Part shown: one piece after another, positions 24,646 to 32,866 of the stretch | Layout: every line of letters starts with the position of its first letter | How positions within the stretch are numbered: position 1 is the first letter of the stretch | Origin: a virus | Virus record (IMG/VR): IMGVR_UViG_3300049793_000366 | Span: 434,865 to 498,864 of that record | Length of the DNA stretch: 64,000 nucleotides | Direction: 5' to 3' (one strand) | Position numbers and translations under genes: made by a program | The notes under the pieces: generated by a model | Seen by the model: only the letters and a program-made list of their open reading frames with translations | Databases searched by the model: none | Told to the model about the DNA's origin: nothing

Positions 24646-25067
24646 AAGTCAACTACATTTATCATAAAACTACCACCATCTGTGGTGATTGTTACTTCTT
24701 TATATTTATTAATTAGTTTAATAAAATCATCAACAGTTCTTCCACTATTAACTGCGTTCTTTAAACCAGTACCATATCCATTTAATTCAATTGCCATATA
24801 ATGAAAGTCCTTCACTTGAATGAAAGAACCATTTTGTCTTAGTTTTCTATCAGCCATTGCTAACTCTTTCATAAACTCAGCAGTAACATCAAACTTTCTA
24901 TCTATTATGAAGCAATATGACTCATCATAATACCTAAACTCAAGCTCATAGTCATCTATTAAAATTTGTAAAGAGTTCTCTATTAACTTCAAATACTTAT
25001 CAATAGAAGCATCCTGCTCACGTTGTAAATCAGCTATAAATCCTTCATATAGTTTAATCTGCTTCAT
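24642..25067 (-). CDS. N-tag / family B protein, 141 aa
   Basis: Start at 25067 gives MKQIKLYEGFIADLQ. LQILIDDYELEFRYYDE and MADRKLRQNGSFIQV are the family B helices. Overlaps both neighbours in a four-gene minus-strand operon. Confidence 0.77.
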   Translation of the reverse strand: MKQIKLYEGFIADLQREQDASIDKYLKLIENSLQILIDDYELEFRYYDESYCFIIDRKFDVTAEFMKELAMADRKLRQNGSFIQVKDFHYMAIELNGYGTGLKNAVNSGRTVDDFIKLINKYKEVTITTDGGSFMINVVDL

Positions 25068-25443
25068 GTCCCACCATTTTTTCAAAGAATACCCTGAACC
25101 AGGTTAAATCAGCAATGTAAACCTCACAACTATAAATACCATCTAAGGTTATTTTATTCAATGCTTTTTTTAATAATAAGTTAAACTCAAGAAGTCTCCT
25201 TGATGCTTCTGTGTACCTATCAAATTCACTCAATCCCATCATTGATGGTGTTAGACCTTGTGATGTTAATGTGTCAGTGAAATCAAGTCTCAATGATACC
25301 TCATCCATATTCCAATCAAATTCAACACCATCGATATCTTTAATTTCCTGAAAGAACGGCTCTACATAACTAAGAAGATCCTGTTGTTCATCAAGTCTTG
25401 ATTCTGTAACTCTATATTCGTCGTATACCTTTAAGTGTTTCAT
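25054..25443 (-). CDS. N-tag / family B protein, 129 aa
   Basis: MKHLKVYDEYRVTES start; YDE is the hydrophobic-x-Glu element. EASRRLLEFNLLLKKALNKITLDGIYSCEVYI gives the second helix and strand. Confidence 0.76.
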   Translation of the reverse strand: MKHLKVYDEYRVTESRLDEQQDLLSYVEPFFQEIKDIDGVEFDWNMDEVSLRLDFTDTLTSQGLTPSMMGLSEFDRYTEASRRLLEFNLLLKKALNKITLDGIYSCEVYIADLTWFRVFFEKMVGHEAD

Positions 25444-25444
25444 A

Positions 25445-25828
25445 TTATACTATTACTTCTCTGCTTATATTTACAGCAATCGCACCAACACGGTTAACTC
25501 TTACTGATATCTCATAACCTAACTGAGCCAGTTCAACAAATGCCTTAAACTCTGCTTCATTCATTATGGTAGCTGAATTACCAACACTCATCCATACCTG
25601 TGATATGTCATTCACATCACCGTTTATGATGTAGTTACCATCAACATCCACTAAATTAACAGAGAAAACAGACCAATAATCAATCCCACATTTATCCAAT
25701 ACAGAATGTAATTTATTGTTCTCTCTACGTCTTATCTCAAAGAACTCATCAGTTTCACCATTCAATCTGAATTTGGATCCAGTATCGGGTGCTTCATTTT
25801 GCGACTCAAATCTTTTAAGATATCTCAT
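25445..25828 (-). CDS. N-tag protein, 127 aa
   Basis: MRYLKRFESQNEAPD start. AEFKAFVELAQLGYEISVRV is a shortened family B second half. First gene of the operon. Confidence 0.75.
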   Translation of the reverse strand: MRYLKRFESQNEAPDTGSKFRLNGETDEFFEIRRRENNKLHSVLDKCGIDYWSVFSVNLVDVDGNYIINGDVNDISQVWMSVGNSATIMNEAEFKAFVELAQLGYEISVRVNRVGAIAVNISREVIV

Positions 25829-25833
25829 AGTAA

Positions 25834-25845
25834 GTATATATTAAA
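25834..25845 (-). promoter_or_regulatory. TTTAATATATAC element
   Basis: Exact consensus on the minus strand, five bases before the ATG at 25828. Confidence 0.65.
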
Positions 25846-25899
25846 AATATTGTTCAAACATCTTAAAACTTTCACTTACACCTGTATATACTTACTCAA

Positions 25900-26011
25900 C
25901 ACTTTCGCGAAGTGATTACATATATGTTCACAAGTTTGTGTACCAGAAATGGGAACGGCTTCTAGAGCTTAGGTATTTGAATTCCCACAAACCTCTGTGA
26001 ACCCCCTTTTT
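25900..26011 (+). ncRNA. Structured noncoding RNA candidate with terminator-like end
   Basis: Within a 200-base gene-free gap. First hairpin CACTT/AAGTG (25900-25904/25910-25914). Then nested stems: GTTCACA 25926-25932 with TGTGAAC 25996-26002; GTTTGT 25934-25939 with ACAAAC 25987-25992; GGGAA 25951-25955 with TTCCC 25982-25986. A C5T5 run follows at 26002-26011. It could be a small RNA, a processed leader, or an elaborate terminator. A tRNA was considered and rejected. Confidence 0.5.
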
Positions 26012-26047
26012 CTTAAAACTCAAGCACCCTCTTATACTATAAGTCTC

Positions 26048-26416
26048 ATGTCAATAATGAGTCCAGATACAGCCAGAGAATTGGTAAAATTAGCATTACA
26101 TCCATCTAACGGCCATAAATATGATTACATAGTGGATATGCTCGATTTTCGTCCTAAAGATTTTACTACTGGTTACGAGAATTATCCAGGTCTTCACGGT
26201 AAATATTGCTTCTATCACTTGGAAGGTTACTACATTTTATCCATCAATATAATTAAACATACCGTAGATATAAATACACAACTCATCAATCAATTGTATC
26301 ACAAAAGCAATGGATTTACTGGATTATATCCACCATCAGAAAAAATCAATTATGATGATAAAATTTGTGTCCGAGATATCAAAATAAACCATATATTTGA
26401 ATCTCATGTGGTATAA
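26048..26416 (+). CDS. Unknown 122-aa C-tag protein
   Basis: Start MSIMSPDTARELVKL at 26048 is chosen because the upstream frame would include the structured region. A helix-strand body with YCFYHLEGYYILSI. Ends VRDIKINHIFESHVV: the tag plus five residues. First gene of the long rightward array. Confidence 0.7.
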   Translation: MSIMSPDTARELVKLALHPSNGHKYDYIVDMLDFRPKDFTTGYENYPGLHGKYCFYHLEGYYILSINIIKHTVDINTQLINQLYHKSNGFTGLYPPSEKINYDDKICVRDIKINHIFESHVV

Positions 26417-26702
26417 CGTTGGTGACATAATAACTATTAAAGAAAATTGCCGTTTGGCAAGCGGATCTTATATCAAAGATTCTAAATTACTCTATCCGCT
26501 TATTGGTAAAGAAGCATACATCGTTCTAATCCAATCAGATTATAGTCAGGCTGCTAAAAATCATTACTGTCATTATAAACTTAAACTCGTAGACGAAGCC
26601 GACCATAGCTCGTTCGGCTACTTCAAAGTATTCCACGATGATGGCATCTGTATCAAAACATACCGCAGAGAAGAACAACTAAATAAAATACTTAAACCCT
26701 AA
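26406..26702 (+). CDS. Divergent family A / C-tag protein, 98 aa
   Basis: ATG 26406 gives MWYNVGDIITIKENC, an SH3/KOW-like opening. FKVFHDDGICIK and TYRREEQLNKIL end it. It suggests that the family A body is a small barrel of that type. Confidence 0.74.
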   Translation: MWYNVGDIITIKENCRLASGSYIKDSKLLYPLIGKEAYIVLIQSDYSQAAKNHYCHYKLKLVDEADHSSFGYFKVFHDDGICIKTYRREEQLNKILKP

Positions 26703-26705
26703 ACT

Positions 26706-27056
26706 ATGAAAAGACTAATCATCACCGCAGTATTATTACTGACAACATTCTTATTGACCTCACAAACCACACAACACTTCAACTTTAAAACAGTTAAGAA
26801 AGACACCATCAGCCGTAAAGTAAATACATACGTTACGCTCGATAAGACCGCTAAACGCCTTTTTATACAAGATAGTACTCTTCATATGAAGACCACACTT
26901 TTCATCACAAGATATTCATTGGCTACCAAATACCAACTTATGGACTGCAAAGATTCAGCATCTAAAGAAAGTATCTATGTAGAAGTGTACAAAGGAACCA
27001 AAGAATCCTATATGAAATTACAATACGCTAACGACCAAACCTATATCTACAAATGA
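26706..27056 (+). CDS. Secreted or periplasmic unknown protein, 116 aa
   Basis: Residues 1-20 (MKRLIITAVLLLTTFLLTSQ) form a clear signal peptide with probable cleavage near SQ-TT; there is no lipobox Cys. The mature part is a short beta-rich domain with Lys and Thr. It is the only obvious exported protein in the window and has no tag. Confidence 0.75.
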   Translation: MKRLIITAVLLLTTFLLTSQTTQHFNFKTVKKDTISRKVNTYVTLDKTAKRLFIQDSTLHMKTTLFITRYSLATKYQLMDCKDSASKESIYVEVYKGTKESYMKLQYANDQTYIYK

Positions 27057-27361
27057 TAACACTTACCAAAATGGGTGATAGCTACGTTGTTGTAGAGTCC
27101 GATGGTGTACAGTTATGTATCTTAACCACCTCACTCACTGTCTACGATAAGAACACACACGAAGCATATAAGAATATTATGCTACTGCTTAACGCAGACC
27201 AGCAACAACTTATATTAGGTAAGTTCAAGATAAAGGAAACAGAACACGATAAACCGTTCGATGATGTGGAATTCATCCGGGATAACCTAATGAACATCGA
27301 ACACCCAGAATTCTTATTAGTAAGAAGAGACCTAAAATTAAGTGAACTAACGAGTGATTAA
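27053..27361 (+). CDS. Unknown 102-aa C-tag protein
   Basis: Beta-rich start (MGDSYVVVESDGVQLCILTT) and a helical end with VRRDLKLSELTSD, a C-tag variant. Overlaps the genes on both sides. Confidence 0.73.
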   Translation: MITLTKMGDSYVVVESDGVQLCILTTSLTVYDKNTHEAYKNIMLLLNADQQQLILGKFKIKETEHDKPFDDVEFIRDNLMNIEHPEFLLVRRDLKLSELTSD

Positions 27362-27710
27362 GCAGAAATATAAATACAAACTTAAATATTCAGAAATAAA
27401 AGAAACAGACTCAGCTACCAATAGAAACATATTAGTATTATCCACCAAAGATGAAGTATTAATAGAATTCATATTAAGTAACTCAATAGAATCAGGTAAT
27501 AGTAAATACCAATTGAAACGAGCGATATACTTCCTGAACCAAAGCATTAACCACACAGGCGAGTACGAATACGTTACCATCTGTTGTAGTTATTTGGATG
27601 TTGGGATGGATGATATAGACTTCATTGAGTATTACTTCAACGAATTGATGGATGATGATAAACTTAAACACATTAGAAGACATTTAATAATTGATAAAGC
27701 TTTAGAATAA
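27354..27710 (+). CDS. Unknown 118-aa protein with weak C-tag
   Basis: GTG start overlapping the upstream stop. Body EYEYVTICCSYLDVGMDD, end HIRRHLIIDKALE, a degenerate tag. Overlaps the next ATG. Confidence 0.68.
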   Translation: MIKQKYKYKLKYSEIKETDSATNRNILVLSTKDEVLIEFILSNSIESGNSKYQLKRAIYFLNQSINHTGEYEYVTICCSYLDVGMDDIDFIEYYFNELMDDDKLKHIRRHLIIDKALE

Positions 27711-27880
27711 TGGAAAAAATTAAAAAAGAACAATTTGCTGTTTATGAGAAAAAACCAGCTCATCAAAAAGACGTTAATGGTATCATTTTAGCTCCATATA
27801 ATACCAAAGAAGAGGCTGAAAAAGCTGGTACTAAATATGGTTACTCTGGGGATAACTATTATGTTGATAAATTAATATAG
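27710..27880 (+). CDS. Small unknown protein, 56 aa
   Basis: ATG at 27710 overlaps the previous TAA; stop TAG at 27880. MEKIKKEQFAVYEKK start, with APYNTKEEAEKAGTKYG, a strand-helix resembling the end of a small KTSC- or SPOR-like fold. No tag. Confidence 0.65.
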   Translation: MEKIKKEQFAVYEKKPAHQKDVNGIILAPYNTKEEAEKAGTKYGYSGDNYYVDKLI

Positions 27881-27882
27881 AC

Positions 27883-28128
27883 ATGAGAGGATTTTGTAAA
27901 TGTAGAGTAACATTCAAAAAAGATATACACACCTACGTTGGTAACCAAATATATGAATACCGTATATATGGTAGTATGTATACCGTTGAGACACCATCAC
28001 TGCTTAACCCAGATTTAAGTGTCGGGTATCAATTCAGTCAAAAAGCATTTGATGAGCAATTTGATGAGTTTACCCAGCAACAAATAAGAGAAATGAGATT
28101 AGATACCGTATTAAAAGACAATGAGTAA
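27883..28128 (+). CDS. Family A / C-tag protein, 81 aa
   Basis: FCKCRVTFKK start, GNQIYEYRI, FDEQFDEF, tag IREMRLDTVL. Begins the densest part of the family A array. Confidence 0.76.
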   Translation: MRGFCKCRVTFKKDIHTYVGNQIYEYRIYGSMYTVETPSLLNPDLSVGYQFSQKAFDEQFDEFTQQQIREMRLDTVLKDNE

Positions 28129-28387
28129 AGAATCACAACTAATAGAAGGCTATGAGAATTTCAAAGGCTTTGAAGTAAACTCTATTGTCATATGCGTAGA
28201 TGCCAAAGATTGCATATCCATCAAAGAAGGTGATGAGTATACCGTATTGAACCAACCACACTATCATAACATGAGAGGCGTTGGTGTAGAGGTTAGTAGT
28301 CCAGGTACTTCTAATTTTTATCATCCAGGTCGATTCATCAGTAAAGAAGAACTAAGAAATAAGAAAATCCAAACCATATTAGAATGA
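28121..28387 (+). CDS. Family A-like / C-tag protein, 88 aa
   Basis: IVICVDAKDCISIKEGDEYTV corresponds to the family opening after a 17-residue extension. Ends ELRNKKIQTILE. Overlaps both neighbours. Confidence 0.74.
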   Translation: MSKESQLIEGYENFKGFEVNSIVICVDAKDCISIKEGDEYTVLNQPHYHNMRGVGVEVSSPGTSNFYHPGRFISKEELRNKKIQTILE

Positions 28388-28686
28388 CTGTACAATTTCA
28401 TAGAACAGACACCGAGAAGTTTATACTACTCATCTTCACTGGTGGATCTCCGCTCGATAACCGCAAAGCTCTGGATAACTACCTAAGCGATTTAAAAGTT
28501 GATGATAACGGAGAATATGTAGATTATAACCGCTATGACTTCTGTGATATCAAATACTATATGGATGTCTTATGCCTCTTATATAAGAAACCACACAGCT
28601 TAAACGATGAAGATTTTGTTGATTATAATAAGAACTATCCAACAGCACTGAAAAGAATTAAAGGACTAAATAAATTACTGGTATGA
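28384..28686 (+). CDS. Unknown 100-aa protein with C-tag-like end
   Basis: Helical, unlike family A (RKALDNYLSDLKVDD; YYMDVLCLLYKK). Ends ALKRIKGLNKLLV, a tag-like helix with one extra residue. Confidence 0.7.
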   Translation: MTVQFHRTDTEKFILLIFTGGSPLDNRKALDNYLSDLKVDDNGEYVDYNRYDFCDIKYYMDVLCLLYKKPHSLNDEDFVDYNKNYPTALKRIKGLNKLLV

Positions 28687-28877
28687 GCCAACGAATGGAA
28701 GAATTTAACTACGTAAGTGGTGGGCATCACAATAAATTAATTGTGGTTGATATATTATATATGCTAAAGAAACAAATGCGAACAGAAGCTTTTCATAGAC
28801 CAATTGAAATAGTATCAGACTCAAAAGAACTTCTTATAATCGCGGATTATGTCAAAAACAATAAGATAAAATTCTAA
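28683..28877 (+). CDS. Small unknown protein, 64 aa
   Basis: Not recognised. GGHHNKLIVVDILYMLKKQ and a Lys-rich end (YVKNNKIKF). Starts at 28683 or at the Met four codons later. Confidence 0.62.
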   Translation: MSQRMEEFNYVSGGHHNKLIVVDILYMLKKQMRTEAFHRPIEIVSDSKELLIIADYVKNNKIKF

Positions 28878-29138
28878 ATGAAATGTATCTGTCATAACGA
28901 TTTGCTTGAAGGAACAAGGTCAGCTTTCATCAAAGGTAACATATATGAATATAGTATCTACAACAACGGTAAAACCATATCACTTGGTGGAACTTTCATT
29001 GACTTCGAAGGATTCGAATATGTGGCAGACAAACAAGCACTATCAATTGATATGTTCACCCATTACTTTAGAGATTTAGAAGAACACAGAGATTTAACCA
29101 TCAATACACTATTAGAATGGCAATGTACCAAGAAGTAA
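28878..29138 (+). CDS. Family A / C-tag protein, 86 aa
   Basis: MKCICHNDL, KGNIYEYSI, FTHYFRDL and EHRDLTINTLL are all in place; an eight-residue tail WQCTKK arises from overlap with the next gene. Confidence 0.78.
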   Translation: MKCICHNDLLEGTRSAFIKGNIYEYSIYNNGKTISLGGTFIDFEGFEYVADKQALSIDMFTHYFRDLEEHRDLTINTLLEWQCTKK

Positions 29139-29368
29139 GAGATATAGTTTGCACATCATCCAAACTATACCCACAATATATTAAAGGTAAACACTATCGT
29201 GGTAACTTTAGGTTATATTGCTGGGATGTCGTAGATGAATACAATAACATGATGAACTATGGTATAGATAAATTCAATGAGTATTTCACCGAGTTAGAAG
29301 AATTAAGAGATAATAAGATTAAAACAATATTAGATAATGAAGTTCAAACCAATATTCAGCATAGGTGA
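29117..29368 (+). CDS. Family A / C-tag protein, 83 aa
   Basis: DIVCTSSKLYP start, KGKHYRGNF, FNEYFTEL, tag ELRDNKIKTIL, then a tail NEVQTNIQHR overlapping the next gene by 32 bases. Confidence 0.76.
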   Translation: MAMYQEVRDIVCTSSKLYPQYIKGKHYRGNFRLYCWDVVDEYNNMMNYGIDKFNEYFTELEELRDNKIKTILDNEVQTNIQHR

Positions 29369-29567
29369 CTTAGTATATGTGGACACCAATACAATAGCAA
29401 CCATTCTAAGAACCCGCGCCAATATAGAATTTCTCATCGAATACGAAATGTCAAAGAAATACATCAATATGTCAGCTAAACGAAAATACTGGGTCTATTA
29501 TGAAGTCTTGGTCAAATATAACACAGGTATCATACGCGAACAAAAGCTCAATAATCTATTACAATGA
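29337..29567 (+). CDS. C-tag protein with SH3-like opening, 76 aa
   Basis: MKFKPIFSIGDLVYVDTNTIATIL recalls a KOW/SH3 barrel. Ends IIREQKLNNLLQ. Lacks the Cys start of typical family A members. Confidence 0.73.
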   Translation: MKFKPIFSIGDLVYVDTNTIATILRTRANIEFLIEYEMSKKYINMSAKRKYWVYYEVLVKYNTGIIREQKLNNLLQ

Positions 29568-29797
29568 AAGCAAAATGTATTAAACCAATCATAGATGAAT
29601 TCGGAGACCATCAAATGGAACTAATACTGAATGAGAACTATGAATATAGAATAATACTGACCGATAAACCGGCTGATAGGTTCATTTATAAACTCATCGT
29701 AAAAAATAAAGAATATTCATTAACAACAGAGTATTTCGATAGATATCTACTCGACATAACCATTCATAGAGATAACCAACTCGATACACTATTATGA
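29564..29797 (+). CDS. Family A / C-tag protein, 77 aa
   Basis: MKAKCIKPIIDEFG, NENYEYRIIL, FDRYLLDI, IHRDNQLDTLL. Very similar to the protein at 30,507-30,767 (MKAICIKPIIEH), so a recent duplicate. Confidence 0.78.
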   Translation: MKAKCIKPIIDEFGDHQMELILNENYEYRIILTDKPADRFIYKLIVKNKEYSLTTEYFDRYLLDITIHRDNQLDTLL

Positions 29798-30063
29798 GCA
29801 AGAAAGAAGAAATATCACTCATCTGTATAGAAGATATTGTAGACCTGTTCACCAAAGTCGCACAGTTTAAGAAAGGCATAACCTACAAAGCATTCTTAGA
29901 CCCACTACACATTGTCTACATCTATAATGAATCAGGCGCACTCTTCCAAAAGTATAACCTGATGAATACCTATGAACACGATGAATATACAAAACACTTC
30001 GAGATACCCTGGAGACACCGCGATAATAAAATAAACAATATATTGGAAGAACATGGGAACTGA
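29794..30063 (+). CDS. Family A / C-tag protein, 89 aa
   Basis: ISLICIEDIVDLF, KKGITYKAF, YTKHFEI, RHRDNKINNIL. Shares FxKxxLMNTYEHDEY with 30,983-31,357 (FVQFNLLTSKELSDY), marking a sub-branch. Confidence 0.77.
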   Translation: MSKKEEISLICIEDIVDLFTKVAQFKKGITYKAFLDPLHIVYIYNESGALFQKYNLMNTYEHDEYTKHFEIPWRHRDNKINNILEEHGN

Positions 30064-30289
30064 ATTAAGAATATGTCGGTGCGTCAATGATGCCTATATC
30101 GGTTACCGATTAACTATTGAATATAAATTCAGCGTGGTGTATGTAAACCAACACGTAGATATCTATCGGGTCTATTTGGAAGATAGGTCAACCTTTAACC
30201 ATTTCACCAAACTACAATTCAATAAATGCTTCATCGATTTAACCGCCATAGAAGAAAGAGATACTAACATTCAAAAAGTATTAGAGTAA
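30053..30289 (+). CDS. Family A / C-tag protein, 78 aa
   Basis: RICRCVNDAYI opening, YKFSVVYV, FNKCFIDL, tag EERDTNIQKVLE. Ten bases overlap the preceding gene. Confidence 0.75.
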   Translation: MGTELRICRCVNDAYIGYRLTIEYKFSVVYVNQHVDIYRVYLEDRSTFNHFTKLQFNKCFIDLTAIEERDTNIQKVLE

Positions 30290-30510
30290 TGGAAAAGGAA
30301 GAAGAATTAATCATCCGGTGCATAAAAGACACACCCAGCTTTTTTAAAGATAAATGCTATAAAGCAGTTATCAATCATATAGACCACGAGATTAACATAT
30401 TCAGTGAATATTTAAAGGTAGAATTTGAATATCCATCCTATTACTTCAATGAACATTTCCAATTAGAATGGCAACGCCGTGACCAAATTATAGACTCAAT
30501 ACTCAAATGA
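30289..30510 (+). CDS. Family A / C-tag protein, 73 aa
   Basis: One of the shortest members: LIIRCIKDT, FKDKCYKAVI, FNEHFQL, QRRDQIIDSIL. Its stop overlaps the next ATG. Confidence 0.76.
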   Translation: MEKEEELIIRCIKDTPSFFKDKCYKAVINHIDHEINIFSEYLKVEFEYPSYYFNEHFQLEWQRRDQIIDSILK

Positions 30511-30767
30511 AAGCAATCTGTATTAAACCCATCATTGAACACATAAACTGGGAAACCATCACTCTATCCGAAGGAGTCATATATGAGTATGAACTGATGA
30601 TTGATACCGCCCAAGCCACCTTCGGAAGAGTCTATCAAGTTATGATAAATAATAACCCATATAGTATGAAACCAGAATTCTTTAACAAACATCTTAAAAC
30701 CATTGACGAACACCGAGAGAAACAATTAGACAAACTATTAAATGAAGATAAAAGCCATCTGTATTAA
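30507..30767 (+). CDS. Family A / C-tag protein, 86 aa
   Basis: MKAICIKPIIEHINW, EGVIYEYEL, FNKHLKTI, EHREKQLDKLL, then a seven-residue tail made by overlap with the following gene. Confidence 0.78.
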   Translation: MKAICIKPIIEHINWETITLSEGVIYEYELMIDTAQATFGRVYQVMINNNPYSMKPEFFNKHLKTIDEHREKQLDKLLNEDKSHLY

Positions 30768-30993
30768 AACATTCAAAGTCGGCTATGGAATCAAAGAATC
30801 CAACTTCATCGAAGGGGAAATCTATGACTATGAACGACTACTCATCGGTATTATGAATAATGATACCAGAGAATATAGAATACATTCGGGTGATAACCAT
30901 TTCAAATTAAACCCGCAATTCTTTAAACAACACCTGATGGACTTAGAACTATACAGAGAGAAACAATTAAAAGACGTATTGAATGAGCGATAG
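30742..30993 (+). CDS. Family A / C-tag protein, 83 aa
   Basis: MKIKAICIKTFKVG, EGEIYDYERL, FFKQHLMDL, YREKQLKDVL. Overlaps by 26 bases upstream and 11 downstream. Confidence 0.78.
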   Translation: MKIKAICIKTFKVGYGIKESNFIEGEIYDYERLLIGIMNNDTREYRIHSGDNHFKLNPQFFKQHLMDLELYREKQLKDVLNER

Positions 30994-31357
30994 AATGATA
31001 CCAGAACAATTAGATACACTTATCTGTATTGAAGACTATTATGAAAAACTCACCTATGGTAACTATAAACTGAACATCCTATTCAAAAAAGGCAAACAAT
31101 ACATCGCCTATGAACTCAGAGGTATAGTCTATGTACTAAATGAACAAAGCCTATTCGTACAGTTTAACCTTCTCACCAGTAAAGAACTATCCGATTACAA
31201 TAGACACTTTACCGTACTAAGTACACACAGAGAAACATTGATTGATTCTATTATTACTAATAACATTGAGAAAGATGAAACGGTTAAAGAAAGCGAGCCG
31301 CAGGCGAGCTGTAGAGCTTCCGAACCCTTAAATTCATTAAATCCTCCGCGAGATTAG
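30983..31357 (+). CDS. Family A / C-tag protein with GC-rich C-terminal extension, 124 aa
   Basis: TLICIEDYYEKL, KKGKQYIAY, YNRHFTV and THRETLIDSII make a normal member of about 90 residues. A further 30 or so residues (KESEPQASCRASEPLNS) are encoded by an unusually GC-rich stretch (31,290-31,350) that looks inserted. Confidence 0.74.
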   Translation: MSDRMIPEQLDTLICIEDYYEKLTYGNYKLNILFKKGKQYIAYELRGIVYVLNEQSLFVQFNLLTSKELSDYNRHFTVLSTHRETLIDSIITNNIEKDETVKESEPQASCRASEPLNSLNPPRD

Positions 31358-31379
31358 TCGAAATTAACCATATTCCACC

Positions 31380-31616
31380 ATGATAACATTTACCAAACAA
31401 TGCATCTGTATAAACGACAAGAACCCAGTATCACAGGAACAAACCCTGTTCAGAAAAGGAACCATCTATGGCTACGAATTTATGACAGAAGGTATCTATA
31501 AAGACGAATACGTTCTGAGCATTAATACAATGGGTCTTCCACCAGATATGTTCAACCACTATATGATGGACTTACAAGAATACAGAGAGAAACTACTAAA
31601 CAACCTAACCGATTAG
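31380..31616 (+). CDS. Family A / C-tag protein, 78 aa
   Basis: FTKQCICINDKN, KGTIYGYEFM, FNHYMMDL, EYREKLLNNLTD. First gene after a 22-base gap, so translation restarts here. Confidence 0.77.
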   Translation: MITFTKQCICINDKNPVSQEQTLFRKGTIYGYEFMTEGIYKDEYVLSINTMGLPPDMFNHYMMDLQEYREKLLNNLTD

Positions 31617-31619
31617 AAA

Positions 31620-31838
31620 ATGGGCTATATTACCACCGTCATATGTACCGAAACTGTTAAGAATATTACCATAGAGTATAAGAAAGGTCAACACTATGAA
31701 GCATACTTCTACCTCGATAAAGTTAGTATCAACCATAACAATACCTCGATAGAATATGAATGTGATGAATTTTTTAAAGAACACTTCAAACCACTCTATA
31801 AACACCGAGATAATCAAATCAATAACATATTAGATTAA
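31620..31838 (+). CDS. Family A / C-tag protein, 72 aa
   Basis: TTVICTETVKN, KKGQHYEAYF, FFKEHFKPL, KHRDNQINNILD. Compact, with every landmark. Confidence 0.78.
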   Translation: MGYITTVICTETVKNITIEYKKGQHYEAYFYLDKVSINHNNTSIEYECDEFFKEHFKPLYKHRDNQINNILD

Positions 31839-32158
31839 TGTACACCGAAGAAGAATTAGAATATACCTGGCAAAACTATCATAAGAATCAAAAACATTGG
31901 TTCAAATGTATATGTATAAAATCATTCGGTATATACGAAGCCGGTAACATATATGAATATAACATAAACAAAACAAATGTCACCGATACCTCAAACGGCT
32001 ATAAATCATATATCAAATGGGATTTCTATGTAAAGTTCGAGAAATACCCAAAACTATACACAGATACCAATATAGTAAGATATAACCAATTCATAGAATG
32101 TATGATAGATGTATCAAAATATAGAGAGAATCAAATCAATAACATATTAGAACAATGA
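31838..32158 (+). CDS. Family A / C-tag protein, 106 aa
   Basis: A 20-residue helical extension precedes FKCICIKSFG. EAGNIYEYNI and KYRENQINNILEQ follow. The middle loop is longer than usual (YVKFEKYPKLYTDTN). Confidence 0.76.
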   Translation: MYTEEELEYTWQNYHKNQKHWFKCICIKSFGIYEAGNIYEYNINKTNVTDTSNGYKSYIKWDFYVKFEKYPKLYTDTNIVRYNQFIECMIDVSKYRENQINNILEQ

Positions 32159-32388
32159 TTCAGATAGATTCATGTACAACCTGTCCAAATTGTGGTAATG
32201 GCTCATTATCAGAAGTTAAAGTATATCTAAATAAGAATGTACTTGGACTAACATATAAGAAATACTCACATACTAAACAAGTATGCCTGTTCAACTATAA
32301 AACAAGCATGGGTATATGTAACTATGACTCAGATAATACATTAGACGTTATAAGAGATAATAAACTTCAAACACTATTAGACCAGTAA
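32155..32388 (+). CDS. C-tag protein with zinc-ribbon-like start, 77 aa
   Basis: CTTCPNCGNG at the N-terminus and two later Cys residues (VCLFNY, GICNY) may bind metal. Ends VIRDNKLQTLLDQ. It differs from family A in its body. Confidence 0.74.
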   Translation: MIQIDSCTTCPNCGNGSLSEVKVYLNKNVLGLTYKKYSHTKQVCLFNYKTSMGICNYDSDNTLDVIRDNKLQTLLDQ

Positions 32389-32627
32389 TGATAAACACAC
32401 TAATCAAACAAGGATTCGTCTATGATATGGAAGATAACCTCTGGTATGATGAAAACATCTACCGTATCAAATATAAACTCAGAGTCAGTATTCTAAAACG
32501 TATAGACGGTTCTTATAAAGCTACACTATATACAGGTGGGTATAATAACTCAATGACCATTAATAACTCATATGAATTAGAAGCCGCTATAAGAGATTCA
32601 CAATTAGAACGATTAATGAAAGTATGA
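32388..32627 (+). CDS. C-tag protein, 79 aa
   Basis: Not typical family A: GFVYDMEDNLWYDENIYRIKYKLRVSI gives a beta meander. Ends AIRDSQLERLMKV. Confidence 0.73.
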   Translation: MINTLIKQGFVYDMEDNLWYDENIYRIKYKLRVSILKRIDGSYKATLYTGGYNNSMTINNSYELEAAIRDSQLERLMKV

Positions 32628-32866
32628 AAGTTATATGTATTAAGAACTATAAACATACCGGCTTCGATATGATGTTCTTTATGGATAATTTATATGATGC
32701 TGATATATCCAAAGATATGGCTTATGTATGTAGCAATCAATACCTGATGGGTAAACAAGTATCCTTTGGTATGTCCTATGATGAATTCTATGAACACTTT
32801 AAAGTATTAGCAGATTATAGAGAAGAACAAATTAATAACCTTCTTATAGAAAACAAACATGATTAA
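32624..32866 (+). CDS. Family A / C-tag protein, 80 aa
   Basis: MKVICIKNYKHTG, MDNLYDADI, YDEFYEHFKVL, DYREEQINNLL. Its FYEHFK-LxDYREEQI end is shared almost exactly with the next gene, a recent tandem duplication. Confidence 0.79.
   Translation: MKVICIKNYKHTGFDMMFFMDNLYDADISKDMAYVCSNQYLMGKQVSFGMSYDEFYEHFKVLADYREEQINNLLIENKHD

Noticed and set aside
25926-26002. tRNA in the 25.9 kb structured region
   Set aside because: A seven-pair acceptor-like stem (GTTTGTG/CACAAAC) exists, but no D-arm, anticodon arm or T-arm can be paired inside it on either strand, and no discriminator/CCA context fits.
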